Source: an uncultured Alphaproteobacteria bacterium
GTDB taxonomy: Bacteria; Pseudomonadota; Alphaproteobacteria; Rickettsiales; UBA1997
Length of the DNA: 51,169 nucleotides
Assembly: GCA_949288805.1 (NCBI GenBank)
Contig: CASELL010000004.1
Coordinates: 1-51,169 of the forward strand
Direction of reading: 5' to 3'
The position numbers were made by a program, and so were the translations under genes. The notes under the pieces were generated by a model. The model ran no database searches, was not told the DNA's origin, and saw nothing but the letters and a program-made list of their open reading frames with translations. This document shows, piece by piece, positions 1 through 8,906 of this stretch (position 1 is its first letter; each line of letters begins with the position of its first letter).

Positions 1-54
1 GAAAAAAGAAAACTGATAACAACAGAATCAGAAAGTATTGAATATACAAGATAA
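1..54 (+). CDS. C-terminal tail of an upstream gene (partial)
   Basis: An open frame enters from the left edge and closes with TAA at 52-54, giving 17 residues ending in Glu-Tyr-Thr-Arg. A strong hairpin follows at once, as expected after a gene. Another frame is also open to a TGA at 39-41, so the reading frame is not certain. Nothing identifies the protein. Confidence 0.35.
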   Translation, partial: EKRKLITTESESIEYTR

Positions 55-70
55 TCCAATTTTATATAAC

Positions 71-115
71 TAAATCTAAATTAAATACCATAATTAGATA
101 TTTAATTTAGATTTA
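71..115. terminator. Bidirectional hairpin between the left-edge gene and clpB
   Basis: A perfect 17-bp inverted repeat (71-87 with 99-115) encloses an 11-nt loop and is flanked by T-rich sequence on one side and A-rich sequence on the other. It lies between two converging genes, so it can end transcription from both. The stem has almost no G or C, which is normal for this genome. Confidence 0.6.
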
Positions 116-128
116 TTAGTTTATAATT

Positions 129-2687
129 TTATTTTAAAATTACATTATCATCTTTAATATCAATTGTAATTTTTTTATTTAATTGCAATTCTCCTGATAT
201 TATTTTATTAGCAAGATAATTTTCAATTTCTCTTTGAATAATTCTTTTTAAAGGTCTAGCACCATAAATAGGATCAAAACCTTTTTCTGCTAGATAATTA
301 ATTAAATCATTACTAAATTCAATATTATAACCTCTTACTTTTAATCTTTTCTTTAATTTTTCTAATTGTATTTTTACAATACCATCAATATTATTTTTTG
401 TTAATCTGTGGAATAATATAATTTCATCTAGTCTATTTATAAATTCTGGTCTAAATGTAGCTTTTACATCAGTCATTACATCATCATAAACAGATTCCAC
501 ATCTGCATTATCTGGCAAACCTGATATATATTTAGAACCAAGATTTGAAGTTAAAATTATAATTGTATTAGTAAAATCAACAGTGCGACCTTGTGAGTCT
601 GTTAATCTACCATCATCCAAAACTTGTAATAATATATTAAAAACATCAGGATGTGCTTTTTCAACTTCATCAAATAAAATTACTTGATATGGTCTTCTTC
701 TAACTGCTTCTGTTAATTTACCACCTTCTTCATAACCTACATATCCAGGGGGAGCACCAAGTAATCTTGATACTGCATGTTTTTCCATATATTCTGACAT
801 ATCTATTCTTAAAATAGCTTTTTCATCATCAAACATATATTCAGCAAGTGTCTTAGAAAGTTCAGTTTTACCAACACCAGTAGGTCCTAAAAATAGAAAA
901 CTACCTATTGGCTTACCTTCATCTTGTAGTCCACTTCTGCTTCTCCTTACAGCATCACATATTGCTTTTACTGCTTGTTCTTGCCCTATAACTCTTTCAG
1001 ACATTACATCTTCCATATGTAATAATCTTTCTTTTTCACTTTCCATCATTTTACTTACAGGAATACCTGTAATTTTAGATATAATAGCAGTAATATCTTC
1101 TCTATCAACTGCTTCTTTTACAAGTCCACTTTTGTATTGTTCTTTCTCTAATTTATCAATTTCTTTTTTTAAATTAGGAATAATACCATATGACAATTCA
1201 CCAGCTTTTGCTAGATCACCATTTCTTTGTGCTACTTCAAGATTATATTTTGCTTCATCTAATTGATTTTTTAGTTTATTTACTTTTTCAAGTTTTTGTT
1301 TCCCTGCCATCCAAGTGCTTGTTAATTCACTAGATCTTTCTTCTAATTTTTTCAAATCTTCATTAATTTTTATTAGTCTTTCTTTGGATTCTTGATCATC
1401 TTCTTTTTTTAATGCTTCACTTTCAATTTTCAATTGTATAATTTTTCTATCAATTTCATCAAGTTCAATAGGTTTACTATCAACTTCCATTCTAATTTTA
1501 CTAGCTGCTTCATCAATTAAATCAATAGCTTTATCAGGCAAAAATCTATCTGTAATATATCTATTTGACAAAGTAGCAGCAGCAACAAGTGCATCATCTT
1601 TAATTTTAATTCCATGATGCATTTCATATTTTTCTTTAATACCTCTCAATATTGATATAGTATCTTCAATACTAGGTTCATTAGCATAAACAGGTTGAAA
1701 TCTTCTAGCAAGTGCTTGATCTTTTTCAATATATTGCCTATATTCATTTAAAGTTGTAGCACCAATACAATGTAAATCACCTCTTGCCAAAGCAGGCTTT
1801 AATAAATTAGAAGCATCCATTGCACCATCAGTTTTTCCTGCTCCAACTAATAAATGTAATTCATCAATAAATAATATTATATTACCATTAGATTTTTCTA
1901 CTTCATTTAACAAAGTTTTTAATCTTTCTTCAAATTCTCCTCTATATTTAGCACCAGCAACAAGTCCCCCCATATCAAGACTTAAAATCTTTTTATTTCT
2001 CAAACTTTCAGGCACATCTCCATTTATAATTCTTTGAGAAAGACCTTCTACTATCGCAGTTTTACCCACCCCCGGTTCACCAATTAAAACAGGATTATTT
2101 TTAATTCTTCTTGACAAGATTTGCATTGTTCTTCTAATTTCTTCATCTCTACCTATAACAGGATCAATTTTACCTTCTTTTGCAAGGTTTGTCATGTCCT
2201 TAGTAAACTTTTCTAAGGCTTGATAATTATTTTCTGCATCATCAGTATTCGCAGTAGCCCCTGCTCTAATTGTATTTATAGCATCATTTAAAGATTTTAA
2301 ATTAACTCCACCATTTTTAAAAATATTAGAAACTTCATTACTACTTTCAACAATACCTTGTAAAAGTCTTTCTAATGTAATAAAAGAATCTTTATTTTTA
2401 TCTGCTATTTTTTCAGCATTTTTTAGTGCTTTAATAACATCAGGATTAAACTTAATATCATTAAAACCACTAACTTGTGGAAGTTTATTTATTTCTTCCT
2501 CAATTGAGTTTTTAATAATATCTTCATTACCACCTGCAACAGCTATAATTTTAGATATTAAATTACTTTCTTCTTCAAACATTGCTTGTAATAAATGCCA
2601 TAATGTAATATATTGATTATTATTACTTACAGCATTACCTTGTGCCTCTTGTAGTATTTTCCTTAATTTGTTTGTATATTTTTCCAT
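129..2687 (-). CDS. clpB: ClpB disaggregase (Hsp100 ATPase)
   Basis: ClpB threads aggregated proteins through a hexameric ring and works with DnaK/DnaJ in the cytoplasm. The 852 residues show the full order: N-terminal Clp repeat domain (about 1-145), first AAA+ module with Walker A GEPGVGKT at 203-210, long coiled-coil middle domain (about 400-530), second AAA+ module with GPTGVGKT near 600, and the ClpB C-terminal domain. The length matches the family (about 860). The ATG is preceded by AAGG about 6 nt upstream. The gene is divergent from prfB, and a dnaJ lies further along the window. The middle domain separates it from ClpA and ClpC. Confidence 0.97.
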   Translation of the reverse strand: MEKYTNKLRKILQEAQGNAVSNNNQYITLWHLLQAMFEEESNLISKIIAVAGGNEDIIKNSIEEEINKLPQVSGFNDIKFNPDVIKALKNAEKIADKNKDSFITLERLLQGIVESSNEVSNIFKNGGVNLKSLNDAINTIRAGATANTDDAENNYQALEKFTKDMTNLAKEGKIDPVIGRDEEIRRTMQILSRRIKNNPVLIGEPGVGKTAIVEGLSQRIINGDVPESLRNKKILSLDMGGLVAGAKYRGEFEERLKTLLNEVEKSNGNIILFIDELHLLVGAGKTDGAMDASNLLKPALARGDLHCIGATTLNEYRQYIEKDQALARRFQPVYANEPSIEDTISILRGIKEKYEMHHGIKIKDDALVAAATLSNRYITDRFLPDKAIDLIDEAASKIRMEVDSKPIELDEIDRKIIQLKIESEALKKEDDQESKERLIKINEDLKKLEERSSELTSTWMAGKQKLEKVNKLKNQLDEAKYNLEVAQRNGDLAKAGELSYGIIPNLKKEIDKLEKEQYKSGLVKEAVDREDITAIISKITGIPVSKMMESEKERLLHMEDVMSERVIGQEQAVKAICDAVRRSRSGLQDEGKPIGSFLFLGPTGVGKTELSKTLAEYMFDDEKAILRIDMSEYMEKHAVSRLLGAPPGYVGYEEGGKLTEAVRRRPYQVILFDEVEKAHPDVFNILLQVLDDGRLTDSQGRTVDFTNTIIILTSNLGSKYISGLPDNADVESVYDDVMTDVKATFRPEFINRLDEIILFHRLTKNNIDGIVKIQLEKLKKRLKVRGYNIEFSNDLINYLAEKGFDPIYGARPLKRIIQREIENYLANKIISGELQLNKKITIDIKDDNVILK

Positions 2688-2774
2688 AATCTACCTTTTT
2701 AACATTTATCTATTAAAAGATATAGTAATTATTTTTTGAAAAACAAGTTATAAAATTAAAAGATAAATAATTAC

Positions 2775-2804
2775 TTGATTTTAATAAAAAAGTTTATTTA
2801 ATAA
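2775..2804 (+). promoter_or_regulatory. Possible promoter of prfB-PBP operon
   Basis: TTGATT (2775-2780) and TAATAA (2799-2804) are 18 nt apart and sit about 25 nt before the prfB start. Each hexamer has four or five consensus positions, but such matches are common in sequence this AT-rich. Confidence 0.35.
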
Positions 2805-2828
2805 AATCATAAAATAAAAGTTATAACT

Positions 2829-3912
2829 ATGTATAAAGAAGAAAATAAATTAATAATAAAAGATCTAAAAATATCATTAGATAATATACGAGGTTGTCTT
2901 TGACATTGAAAAAATTAAAAAAGAATTAGATATATTGACAATAAAATCTAATGATAACAATTTATGGGACAATAAAGAAGAAGCAGAAAACATCCTAAAA
3001 CAAAAATCATTTTTAGAAAATATTTATAATAAATATAACAATTTTTGTAATAATATTTCATATTATGAAGAATTAAATGAAATAGCTGATGAAGAACTAG
3101 ATAAAACAATAAATAATGATATAAAAAAGATAAAAAATGAAATTGAAAGTTTTGAAATAGACTCAATGTTTAAAAATGAAGATGATAAAAAAGATTGTTT
3201 TTTGGAAATAAATACCGGTGTTGGTGGAACTGATGCTTGTAATTTTTCTAATATGTTATTGAATATGTACTTAAAATGGTGTAAAGATAATAATTTTAAT
3301 GTTAATATAATTAATATACAAGATGGTGAAGAAGCAGGAATTACTAATGCAATTATACAAATCAAAGGTCAAAATGCTTTTGGTTGGTTAAAAAATGAAA
3401 GCGGTGTTCATAGATTGGTTAGAATATCACCTTATAATGCCAATGGTAAAAGACAAACAAGTTTTTCAAGTGTATGGGTTTATCCAGTTGTAGATGACAA
3501 CATTAAAATTGATATAAATGAAAATGATTTAAAAATAGATACTTATAGATCATCAGGTGCCGGTGGACAACATATTAATAAAACAGATTCTGCTGTTAGA
3601 ATTACACATTTACCTACAAAAATTGTCGTTCAATGTCAAACTCAAAGATCTCAACATCAAAATAAAGAAGAAGCAATGAGACTATTAAAAGCTAGATTGT
3701 ACGAACTTGAAAGACAAAAATTAGAAAACGAAAAAGAAGCAGAAAACAGTAAAAAAACTAATAATGGTTGGGGTTATCAAGTTAGAAATTATGTGTTAAA
3801 TCCATATCAATTAGTAAAAGATTTAAGAAGTAATTATGAAGTTAATAATTTTGAAAGAATGCTAAATGGGGATTATTTAACAGATTTTATTAAAAGTTTA
3901 TTAAAAAAATGA
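2829..3912 (+). CDS. prfB: Peptide chain release factor 2, made by +1 programmed frameshifting
   Basis: RF2 ends translation at UGA and UAA. The gene is split: 24 codons from ATG 2829 run to an in-frame TGA at 2901-2903, and the rest is in the +1 frame (GAC at 2902-2904 onward). Joined, they give about 360 residues, close to the usual 365. In joined numbering the GGQ peptidyl-hydrolysis motif is at 245-247 and the stop-codon recognition tripeptide is at 200-202, both about five residues before their E. coli positions. The tripeptide reads Ser-Pro-Tyr instead of the usual Ser-Pro-Phe. A start at 2935 would miss the N-terminal region. The stop TGA overlaps the next gene's ATG by 4 nt, so the two are probably coupled. 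A neighbouring PBP1a gene is a common alphaproteobacterial arrangement. Confidence 0.96.
2891..2904 (+). promoter_or_regulatory. prfB: Programmed +1 frameshift site of prfB
   Basis: The slippery core CTTTGAC is at 2898-2904: CTT is decoded, the ribosome meets TGA (2901-2903), and slipping by one base continues at GAC. A Shine-Dalgarno-like AGG lies just upstream at 2891-2893, in the place where the stimulatory AGGGGG lies in E. coli prfB. This is the classic autoregulatory element: low RF2 favours the shift and more RF2 is made. Reading across it gives continuous RF2-like sequence on both sides. Confidence 0.95.
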
Positions 3913-5711
3913 AAAAAATTATAATATTTTTTATAAAAGTATTTATATGTATTTTTGCTATTTTAATGGTTTGTTTTTATTTTTTATATAAAAATTATGA
4001 AAAAAAACTTCCTACAATAGATAGTTTATTAAACTTAAATGAAAATAAAATTGAAATATTATATTCTAATAGTATAAATAAAATAAAAGTTTATAGTAAT
4101 AATGTTGGTAATGTAGAATATTCTGAAATACCACAAGATTTAATTAATGCTTTAATAGCAACAGAGGATAGAAAGTTTTTTAAACATAATGGTATCGATT
4201 ATCTTGGTATATTAAGAGCTTTTATAGTGAATATAACTAGTGGTTCAATAAAACAAGGTGGAAGCACTATAACTCAACAATTAGCAAAAATGGCTTTGAA
4301 TGATTCTAGTAAAACTTTTAAAAGAAAATTTAAAGAGTTTATTTTAGCAAAAAAAATTGAAAAAAATTTAACAAAAGAAAATATTTTAAGTTTATATTTA
4401 TCAAAAGCATATTTTGGTGCTGGAAATTATGGAGTAAAATCGGCATCAAGATTTTATTTTGACAAAGAATTATATGAATTAAAACTTGAAGAATGTGCTA
4501 TGCTTGTTGGGCTTTTAAAAGCACCATCAATATACAATCCAACAAACAATGAAGATTTAACACAAGATAGAACTCTTCAAGTCATAATGAATATGCAAAA
4601 AGCAGGTTTTATTAAGGAAAGTGATATTTTTACTTATATAATACCTGATTTAAATTATTCTACTATTGAAAGATATAATAATAGTCAAAATTATTATTTT
4701 TCGGATTGGATTTATGAACAATTAAGTAACTATGATAGTATTGATAGAGATAATATATCCATAATTACAACATTGGATTATGATTTACAAAATAGAACCA
4801 ATTCTATTGTTAATGATTTTATAAAAAAAAATATTGAAAAAATTGGAAAAAGTGAATTAGCTGTTGTTATTTTAGGTAAGAATGGAGATATTTTGTCTAT
4901 GATTGGTGGAAAAAATTATAAACAAAGTCAATTTAATAGAGCAGTTTATGCTAATAGACAAGTTGGTTCTTTATTTAAATTATTTATTTATTTAACTGGT
5001 TTTGAAAATGGTTTAAAAATTAATGATACATTTATTGATGAACCAATAAAAGTTGAAAATTGGTATCCTGAAAACAATGATTCTAAATATAGAGGTAAAA
5101 TATCAGTTGTGGATGCTTTTGCTTATTCTTCTAATTCTGTGGCAGTTCAAATAGCAGATTATTTTAGTATTAAAAATGTATTAAAAACAGCAAACAAACT
5201 TGGTTTAACTAATGATTTTAGAAAAGATTTAACGGTAGCTCTTGGAAGTCAAGAAACAAACTTATTAAATATTACTAGCGCTTATGCTACAATTAATAAT
5301 GACGGAATACCAATATTTCCATATGGAATAAAACATATAATTAAAGATGGCAATATAATTTATAAAAGAAATATATCTTATAAAGAACCAATATTTAATG
5401 ATGTTGTTATAAACAATATAAAATTTTTATTATTTAATGTAATTACAAAAGGAACTGGTAAAAATGCTAAAATTCAGTATTTAATTGATAAAACAGATTC
5501 TTATAATTATAGTAATTACGATGCTAAATTTTTTATAGGTGGAAAAACTGGAACCAATCAAGATTATAAGGATGCTTGGTTTATTGGTTATGCTAATGAT
5601 TATACAATAGGAATATGGATAGGAAATGATGATAATACTCCAACAAATAAGATAACAGGAAGCAATCTCCCTGCTCTATTATGGAAAGAAATTGTTGAAA
5701 ATATTATCTAA
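3909..5711 (+). CDS. Class A penicillin-binding protein (PBP1a-type transglycosylase/transpeptidase)
   Basis: This bifunctional enzyme polymerises and crosslinks peptidoglycan on the outer face of the inner membrane. A membrane anchor spans about residues 4-27. The GT51 domain follows, with catalytic Glu in EDRKFF (about 86), then QGGSTITQQLAK and the YFGAGNYGV region. The transpeptidase carries SxxK as SLFK near 354, SSN near 407 and KTGT near 546. At 600 residues it is shorter than E. coli PBP1a (about 850) and lacks the large inserted domain, which is usual for small alphaproteobacterial or PBP1C-like forms. It overlaps prfB by 4 nt (ATGA) and the convergent next gene by 4 nt. mrcA/ponA would fit, but the exact subclass is not clear. 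Confidence 0.92.
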   Translation: MKKIIIFFIKVFICIFAILMVCFYFLYKNYEKKLPTIDSLLNLNENKIEILYSNSINKIKVYSNNVGNVEYSEIPQDLINALIATEDRKFFKHNGIDYLGILRAFIVNITSGSIKQGGSTITQQLAKMALNDSSKTFKRKFKEFILAKKIEKNLTKENILSLYLSKAYFGAGNYGVKSASRFYFDKELYELKLEECAMLVGLLKAPSIYNPTNNEDLTQDRTLQVIMNMQKAGFIKESDIFTYIIPDLNYSTIERYNNSQNYYFSDWIYEQLSNYDSIDRDNISIITTLDYDLQNRTNSIVNDFIKKNIEKIGKSELAVVILGKNGDILSMIGGKNYKQSQFNRAVYANRQVGSLFKLFIYLTGFENGLKINDTFIDEPIKVENWYPENNDSKYRGKISVVDAFAYSSNSVAVQIADYFSIKNVLKTANKLGLTNDFRKDLTVALGSQETNLLNITSAYATINNDGIPIFPYGIKHIIKDGNIIYKRNISYKEPIFNDVVINNIKFLLFNVITKGTGKNAKIQYLIDKTDSYNYSNYDAKFFIGGKTGTNQDYKDAWFIGYANDYTIGIWIGNDDNTPTNKITGSNLPALLWKEIVENII

Positions 5712-6907
5712 TTTTCTATTTTGTCGCCAAGCCAATTACCATTAGAATCAAAATTTGTTGATTTTTCAACACCACATGCATTCCATATCATGTTTATAAT
5801 ATCTTTTACTGCTTTTTTTATATCTATATCATAATATTTTAATTCTATTTCTGGCAATTCCAACATATCTCTATCAATAGAATTGGTTAATTTTATAGTA
5901 TTTCCATTATTATAAAATATTCTATAACCCTTAGCATCTAAAATGGTTATAAACATATAAATAGGTAATTCAATATTTAATTTTTTTAAAAAATTAAAAA
6001 AATAAATACATTTTTTAATTATAAAATATTCATAACCATTTTTATTACCAGATATAACATTAATTTCTTCTTTTTTTAATGTATTATATGGATTTTGTAT
6101 TTTTAAAAATATTTTATTAGTTGTAGAAACAAATTCTATAATTCCATTTCTATATAATTGACAATAACTTTCTACTCCATTTTGATTTGTTTTATAACCT
6201 AGAACTCCATCAAAATTAATTCTTTGTTCTGGAAAATCTAGTTTTATATCTTGTAAATTCTTTATATTTCTATCGAGATTATAAGGTATAAAATTAATTA
6301 TTAATTTAGGAGATATAACATCTAATGGCAAAATAGTTTCATTTGAATAAACTTTATTAATTATTTTTTTATTTTCGTTTTTAATATTTTGATTTATATT
6401 TTCAGATTTTAAAAATATATTTTTTAATTCATAAGCATCTAACAATATATTTTTATCAGATTTTCTAATGTAAAACTTATTTGTTTTTTGAAAAGAAACC
6501 ATATGCGGAAATAAAGGACTAGCACCTACTCTAATTATGATTATATATTTACCATCTTTATATTCTAGATATCTAACTTTTACAGTATCAAGTTTTGGTT
6601 CAATACCATTATAAATAACCTGTTCTATTCTATTAACATCAACAGCTATATTGTTAGTTTCTATGCCAACAATGGTTTTAGCCTGGTTATATTTATCATC
6701 CTCAACACCTATTATTAAATCACCACCACTAGAATTAGCAAAAGCAGTAACATCCTTTAAAAGTTCCTTTTTACTACCGGAAGTTGCTGCTTCGTAATTC
6801 TTCATTTTATAATCGAGAGATATACCTTCTTGTATTTGATTTTCAACAAGATATTCAATATCTTTTATAGTAATATCATCAATATCTTTATCAATTACAA
6901 ATTTCAT
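5708..6907 (-). CDS. Schlafen/AlbA_2-domain protein
   Basis: Residues about 15-165 resemble the AlbA_2 (Schlafen-like, nucleic-acid or ATP-binding) domain: an ExxSLDYK-type start, KKELLKDVTAFANSSGGDLIIGVEDD, and later FPHMV and FYIRKSDKN. The family occurs in transcription regulators and in several anti-phage systems. The last 230 residues are a separate mixed alpha/beta region that I do not recognise. It is last in an apparent infC-murA operon (3-nt gap to murA) and overlaps the end of the convergent PBP gene by 4 nt. Its role is not known; a regulatory or defence function is only suggested by the domain. Confidence 0.75.
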   Translation of the reverse strand: MKFVIDKDIDDITIKDIEYLVENQIQEGISLDYKMKNYEAATSGSKKELLKDVTAFANSSGGDLIIGVEDDKYNQAKTIVGIETNNIAVDVNRIEQVIYNGIEPKLDTVKVRYLEYKDGKYIIIIRVGASPLFPHMVSFQKTNKFYIRKSDKNILLDAYELKNIFLKSENINQNIKNENKKIINKVYSNETILPLDVISPKLIINFIPYNLDRNIKNLQDIKLDFPEQRINFDGVLGYKTNQNGVESYCQLYRNGIIEFVSTTNKIFLKIQNPYNTLKKEEINVISGNKNGYEYFIIKKCIYFFNFLKKLNIELPIYMFITILDAKGYRIFYNNGNTIKLTNSIDRDMLELPEIELKYYDIDIKKAVKDIINMIWNACGVEKSTNFDSNGNWLGDKIEN

Positions 6908-6910
6908 AAA

Positions 6911-8194
6911 TTAAATAAATATTTCTAAATCTGCTCCACAATTTTTTAATTTATCAACAAAGTTTTCATAACCTCTTTCTATATGGTATATTCTATCAAC
7001 TACTGTTTTACCATTGGCTGATAAACCAGCTAAAACAAGTGCCATACCTGCTCTTAAATCTGAACTCATAACATTAGCACCTGAATATTGTTTAACTCCA
7101 TTGATTATAGCTTTATTTCCATCTGTTGTTATATTAGCAGACAATCTATTTAATTCTTGAACATGCATAAATCTATTTTCATAAATAGTTTCATCTATTA
7201 TAGATTGACCCTTAACAACACCTAATAAAGCCATTAAGGAAGCTTGACAATCAGTAGGAAAACCAGGATAAAAATCTGTTTTTACATTAACAGCTTTTAA
7301 ATTTTTTCCAGCTTTAATTTTTATTGTATTATTATCTATATTTTCAATATCAGCTCCAATTTCTTTTAATATATTAATAGGAGTTTCTAACACATTATAA
7401 AAATCAATTCCATTTAAAATTAATTCTCCATTAGTAATTAGAGCAGCTACCATATATGTAAAAGCCTCTATTCTATCACCCATAATTTTATATTGTGTAG
7501 AATGTAATTTTTCTACACCATCTATAATTATTGTATCTGTTCCTGCTCCTGTAATTTTAGCACCTGCTGTAATTAAAAAATTAGCTAAATCTACTATTTC
7601 TGGCTCCTTTGCAGCATTTCTAATCACAGTTCTTCCTTCTGCCATAGAAGCAGCTAAAATTGTGTTATGAGTAGCTCCAACAGATGGTAATCTTAAAGTT
7701 ATATCTGCTCCCTTAACCTTACCATCCCTTGCTTTTGCTATAACATAACCATTATTAATTTCTGTATCAACCTGCATTTGATTAAGAGCATCTATATAAA
7801 TATCACTTGGTCTAGCACCAATAGCACAACCACCTGGCAAAGATACTTTTGCTTCACCAAATCTACTTAATAAAGACCCTAAAACCCAAAAACTAGCTCT
7901 CATCTTACTAACTATTTCATATGGAGCCTCCGTTTTATTAACATTTTTTGTGTTTACATTAAATACTTTTTTACCATTAACAGAATCATTTGATATATCT
8001 ATTTTAGCTCCAAGATGTGTTAATAATTCTATTGTTGTAGTAATATCTAAAACTGATGGTGTATTAAAAATTGTAGATTCATCATCTATTAATAAAGTTG
8101 CCATCATTATAGGTAAAGATGCATTTTTAGCACCAGATATATCAATACTACCTTTTAATTTTTTTCCACCATTAATTAATAATTTTCTATTCAT
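6911..8194 (-). CDS. murA: UDP-N-acetylglucosamine 1-carboxyvinyltransferase
   Basis: MurA transfers enolpyruvate from PEP to UDP-GlcNAc, the first committed step of peptidoglycan synthesis, in the cytoplasm. Length (427) is standard. Lys22-Asn23 (GAKNASLP) and the catalytic loop GGCAIGARP with Cys123 are intact, so the enzyme should be of the fosfomycin-sensitive Cys type. The C-terminal half shows the expected DFYPGFPTD and DLRAGMALVLAGL segments. It begins 2 nt after infC and ends 3 nt before the AlbA_2 gene, all on one strand. The infC-murA order is unusual, since infC is normally followed by rpmI and rplT. Confidence 0.97.
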   Translation of the reverse strand: MNRKLLINGGKKLKGSIDISGAKNASLPIMMATLLIDDESTIFNTPSVLDITTTIELLTHLGAKIDISNDSVNGKKVFNVNTKNVNKTEAPYEIVSKMRASFWVLGSLLSRFGEAKVSLPGGCAIGARPSDIYIDALNQMQVDTEINNGYVIAKARDGKVKGADITLRLPSVGATHNTILAASMAEGRTVIRNAAKEPEIVDLANFLITAGAKITGAGTDTIIIDGVEKLHSTQYKIMGDRIEAFTYMVAALITNGELILNGIDFYNVLETPINILKEIGADIENIDNNTIKIKAGKNLKAVNVKTDFYPGFPTDCQASLMALLGVVKGQSIIDETIYENRFMHVQELNRLSANITTDGNKAIINGVKQYSGANVMSSDLRAGMALVLAGLSANGKTVVDRIYHIERGYENFVDKLKNCGADLEIFI

Positions 8195-8196
8195 AA

Positions 8197-8715
8197 CTAT
8201 TTTTTAAATGTTGATAATAAAACAAAGAATAATTTTTTACCTTCCATTTGAGGAGCTGTATCTACTTTTGAAATATCTTTCATTTCTTCTATTATATCAT
8301 TAGCCATTTTTTCAACTAAATCATAATGAGTAATTTCTCTACCTCTAAATTGAAAGGAAAACCTAACTTTATTCCCTTGTTCAAAAAACTTTCTAGCTTG
8401 TTTCATTTTTGTATCATAATCACCTTTAGCAATGTTTAAAGATAATTTTATTTCTTTAGTCTCAATAACTTTTTGTTTCTTTTTAGCTTCTGCAGCCTTT
8501 TTTTGCTGTTGATATCTAATCTTGCCATAATCGGCAATCTTACAAACAGGAGGTTCGGCGTTAGGTGAAACCTCCACTAAATCTAAACCAGCTTCTCTAG
8601 CCATACTTATAGCTTTAAATGTTGTTGTAATTCCCAACATTTCGCCATCTACATCAATTAATCTAATTTCTTTAGCTTTAATTTGATCATTTATTCTTAA
8701 TTCATTATTTGCCAA
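8197..8715 (-). CDS. infC: Translation initiation factor IF-3 (TTG start)
   Basis: IF-3 binds the 30S subunit and proofreads start codons and the initiator tRNA. The 172-residue product has the N-terminal IF3 domain (NDQIKAKEIRLIDVDGEMLG) and the C-terminal domain (KKQKVIETKEIKLSLNI, RKFFEQGNKVRFSFQFRGREITH). No ATG is available at the expected place; TTG at 8713-8715 puts the start where family members begin. An in-frame ATA 21 nt upstream is an alternative. No clear ribosome-binding site is visible. infC genes typically use rare starts so that IF-3 limits its own synthesis. It is first of an infC-murA-AlbA_2 operon. Confidence 0.95.
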   Translation of the reverse strand: MANNELRINDQIKAKEIRLIDVDGEMLGITTTFKAISMAREAGLDLVEVSPNAEPPVCKIADYGKIRYQQQKKAAEAKKKQKVIETKEIKLSLNIAKGDYDTKMKQARKFFEQGNKVRFSFQFRGREITHYDLVEKMANDIIEEMKDISKVDTAPQMEGKKLFFVLLSTFKK

Positions 8716-8781
8716 AACTTTTAATCGGTAATTTATAAAAAAATAAAAAAAATATTAATATAAATATTAATATCTTGCTAT

Positions 8782-8810
8782 ATAATAAATAATATCTTTT
8801 TATTTTTCAA
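8782..8810 (-). promoter_or_regulatory. Promoter of the infC-murA operon
   Basis: On the minus strand, TTGAAA (8805-8810) and TATTAT (8782-8787) are exactly 17 nt apart, five of six consensus positions in each. The leader to the infC TTG would be about 60 nt. No other minus-strand pair of similar quality was seen in this 190-bp divergent gap. Confidence 0.55.
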
Positions 8811-8906
8811 GATTTTTTTAATTATAATTAACAATTTAGTTTTTTTATTGAAAATAAAATTATTTACTTTTACTATACAAATATAACAAACTTTTTAATA
8901 ATATAA

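Noticed and set aside
2901-2903. In-frame TGA in prfB as a sign of TGA recoding or a pseudogene
   Set aside because: The CTTTGAC context is the known programmed frameshift, and TGA ends other genes such as rnhB.
2948-3365. Antisense frames across prfB
   Set aside because: They lie fully inside the prfB frame, which is confirmed by RF2 motifs on both sides of the frameshift.
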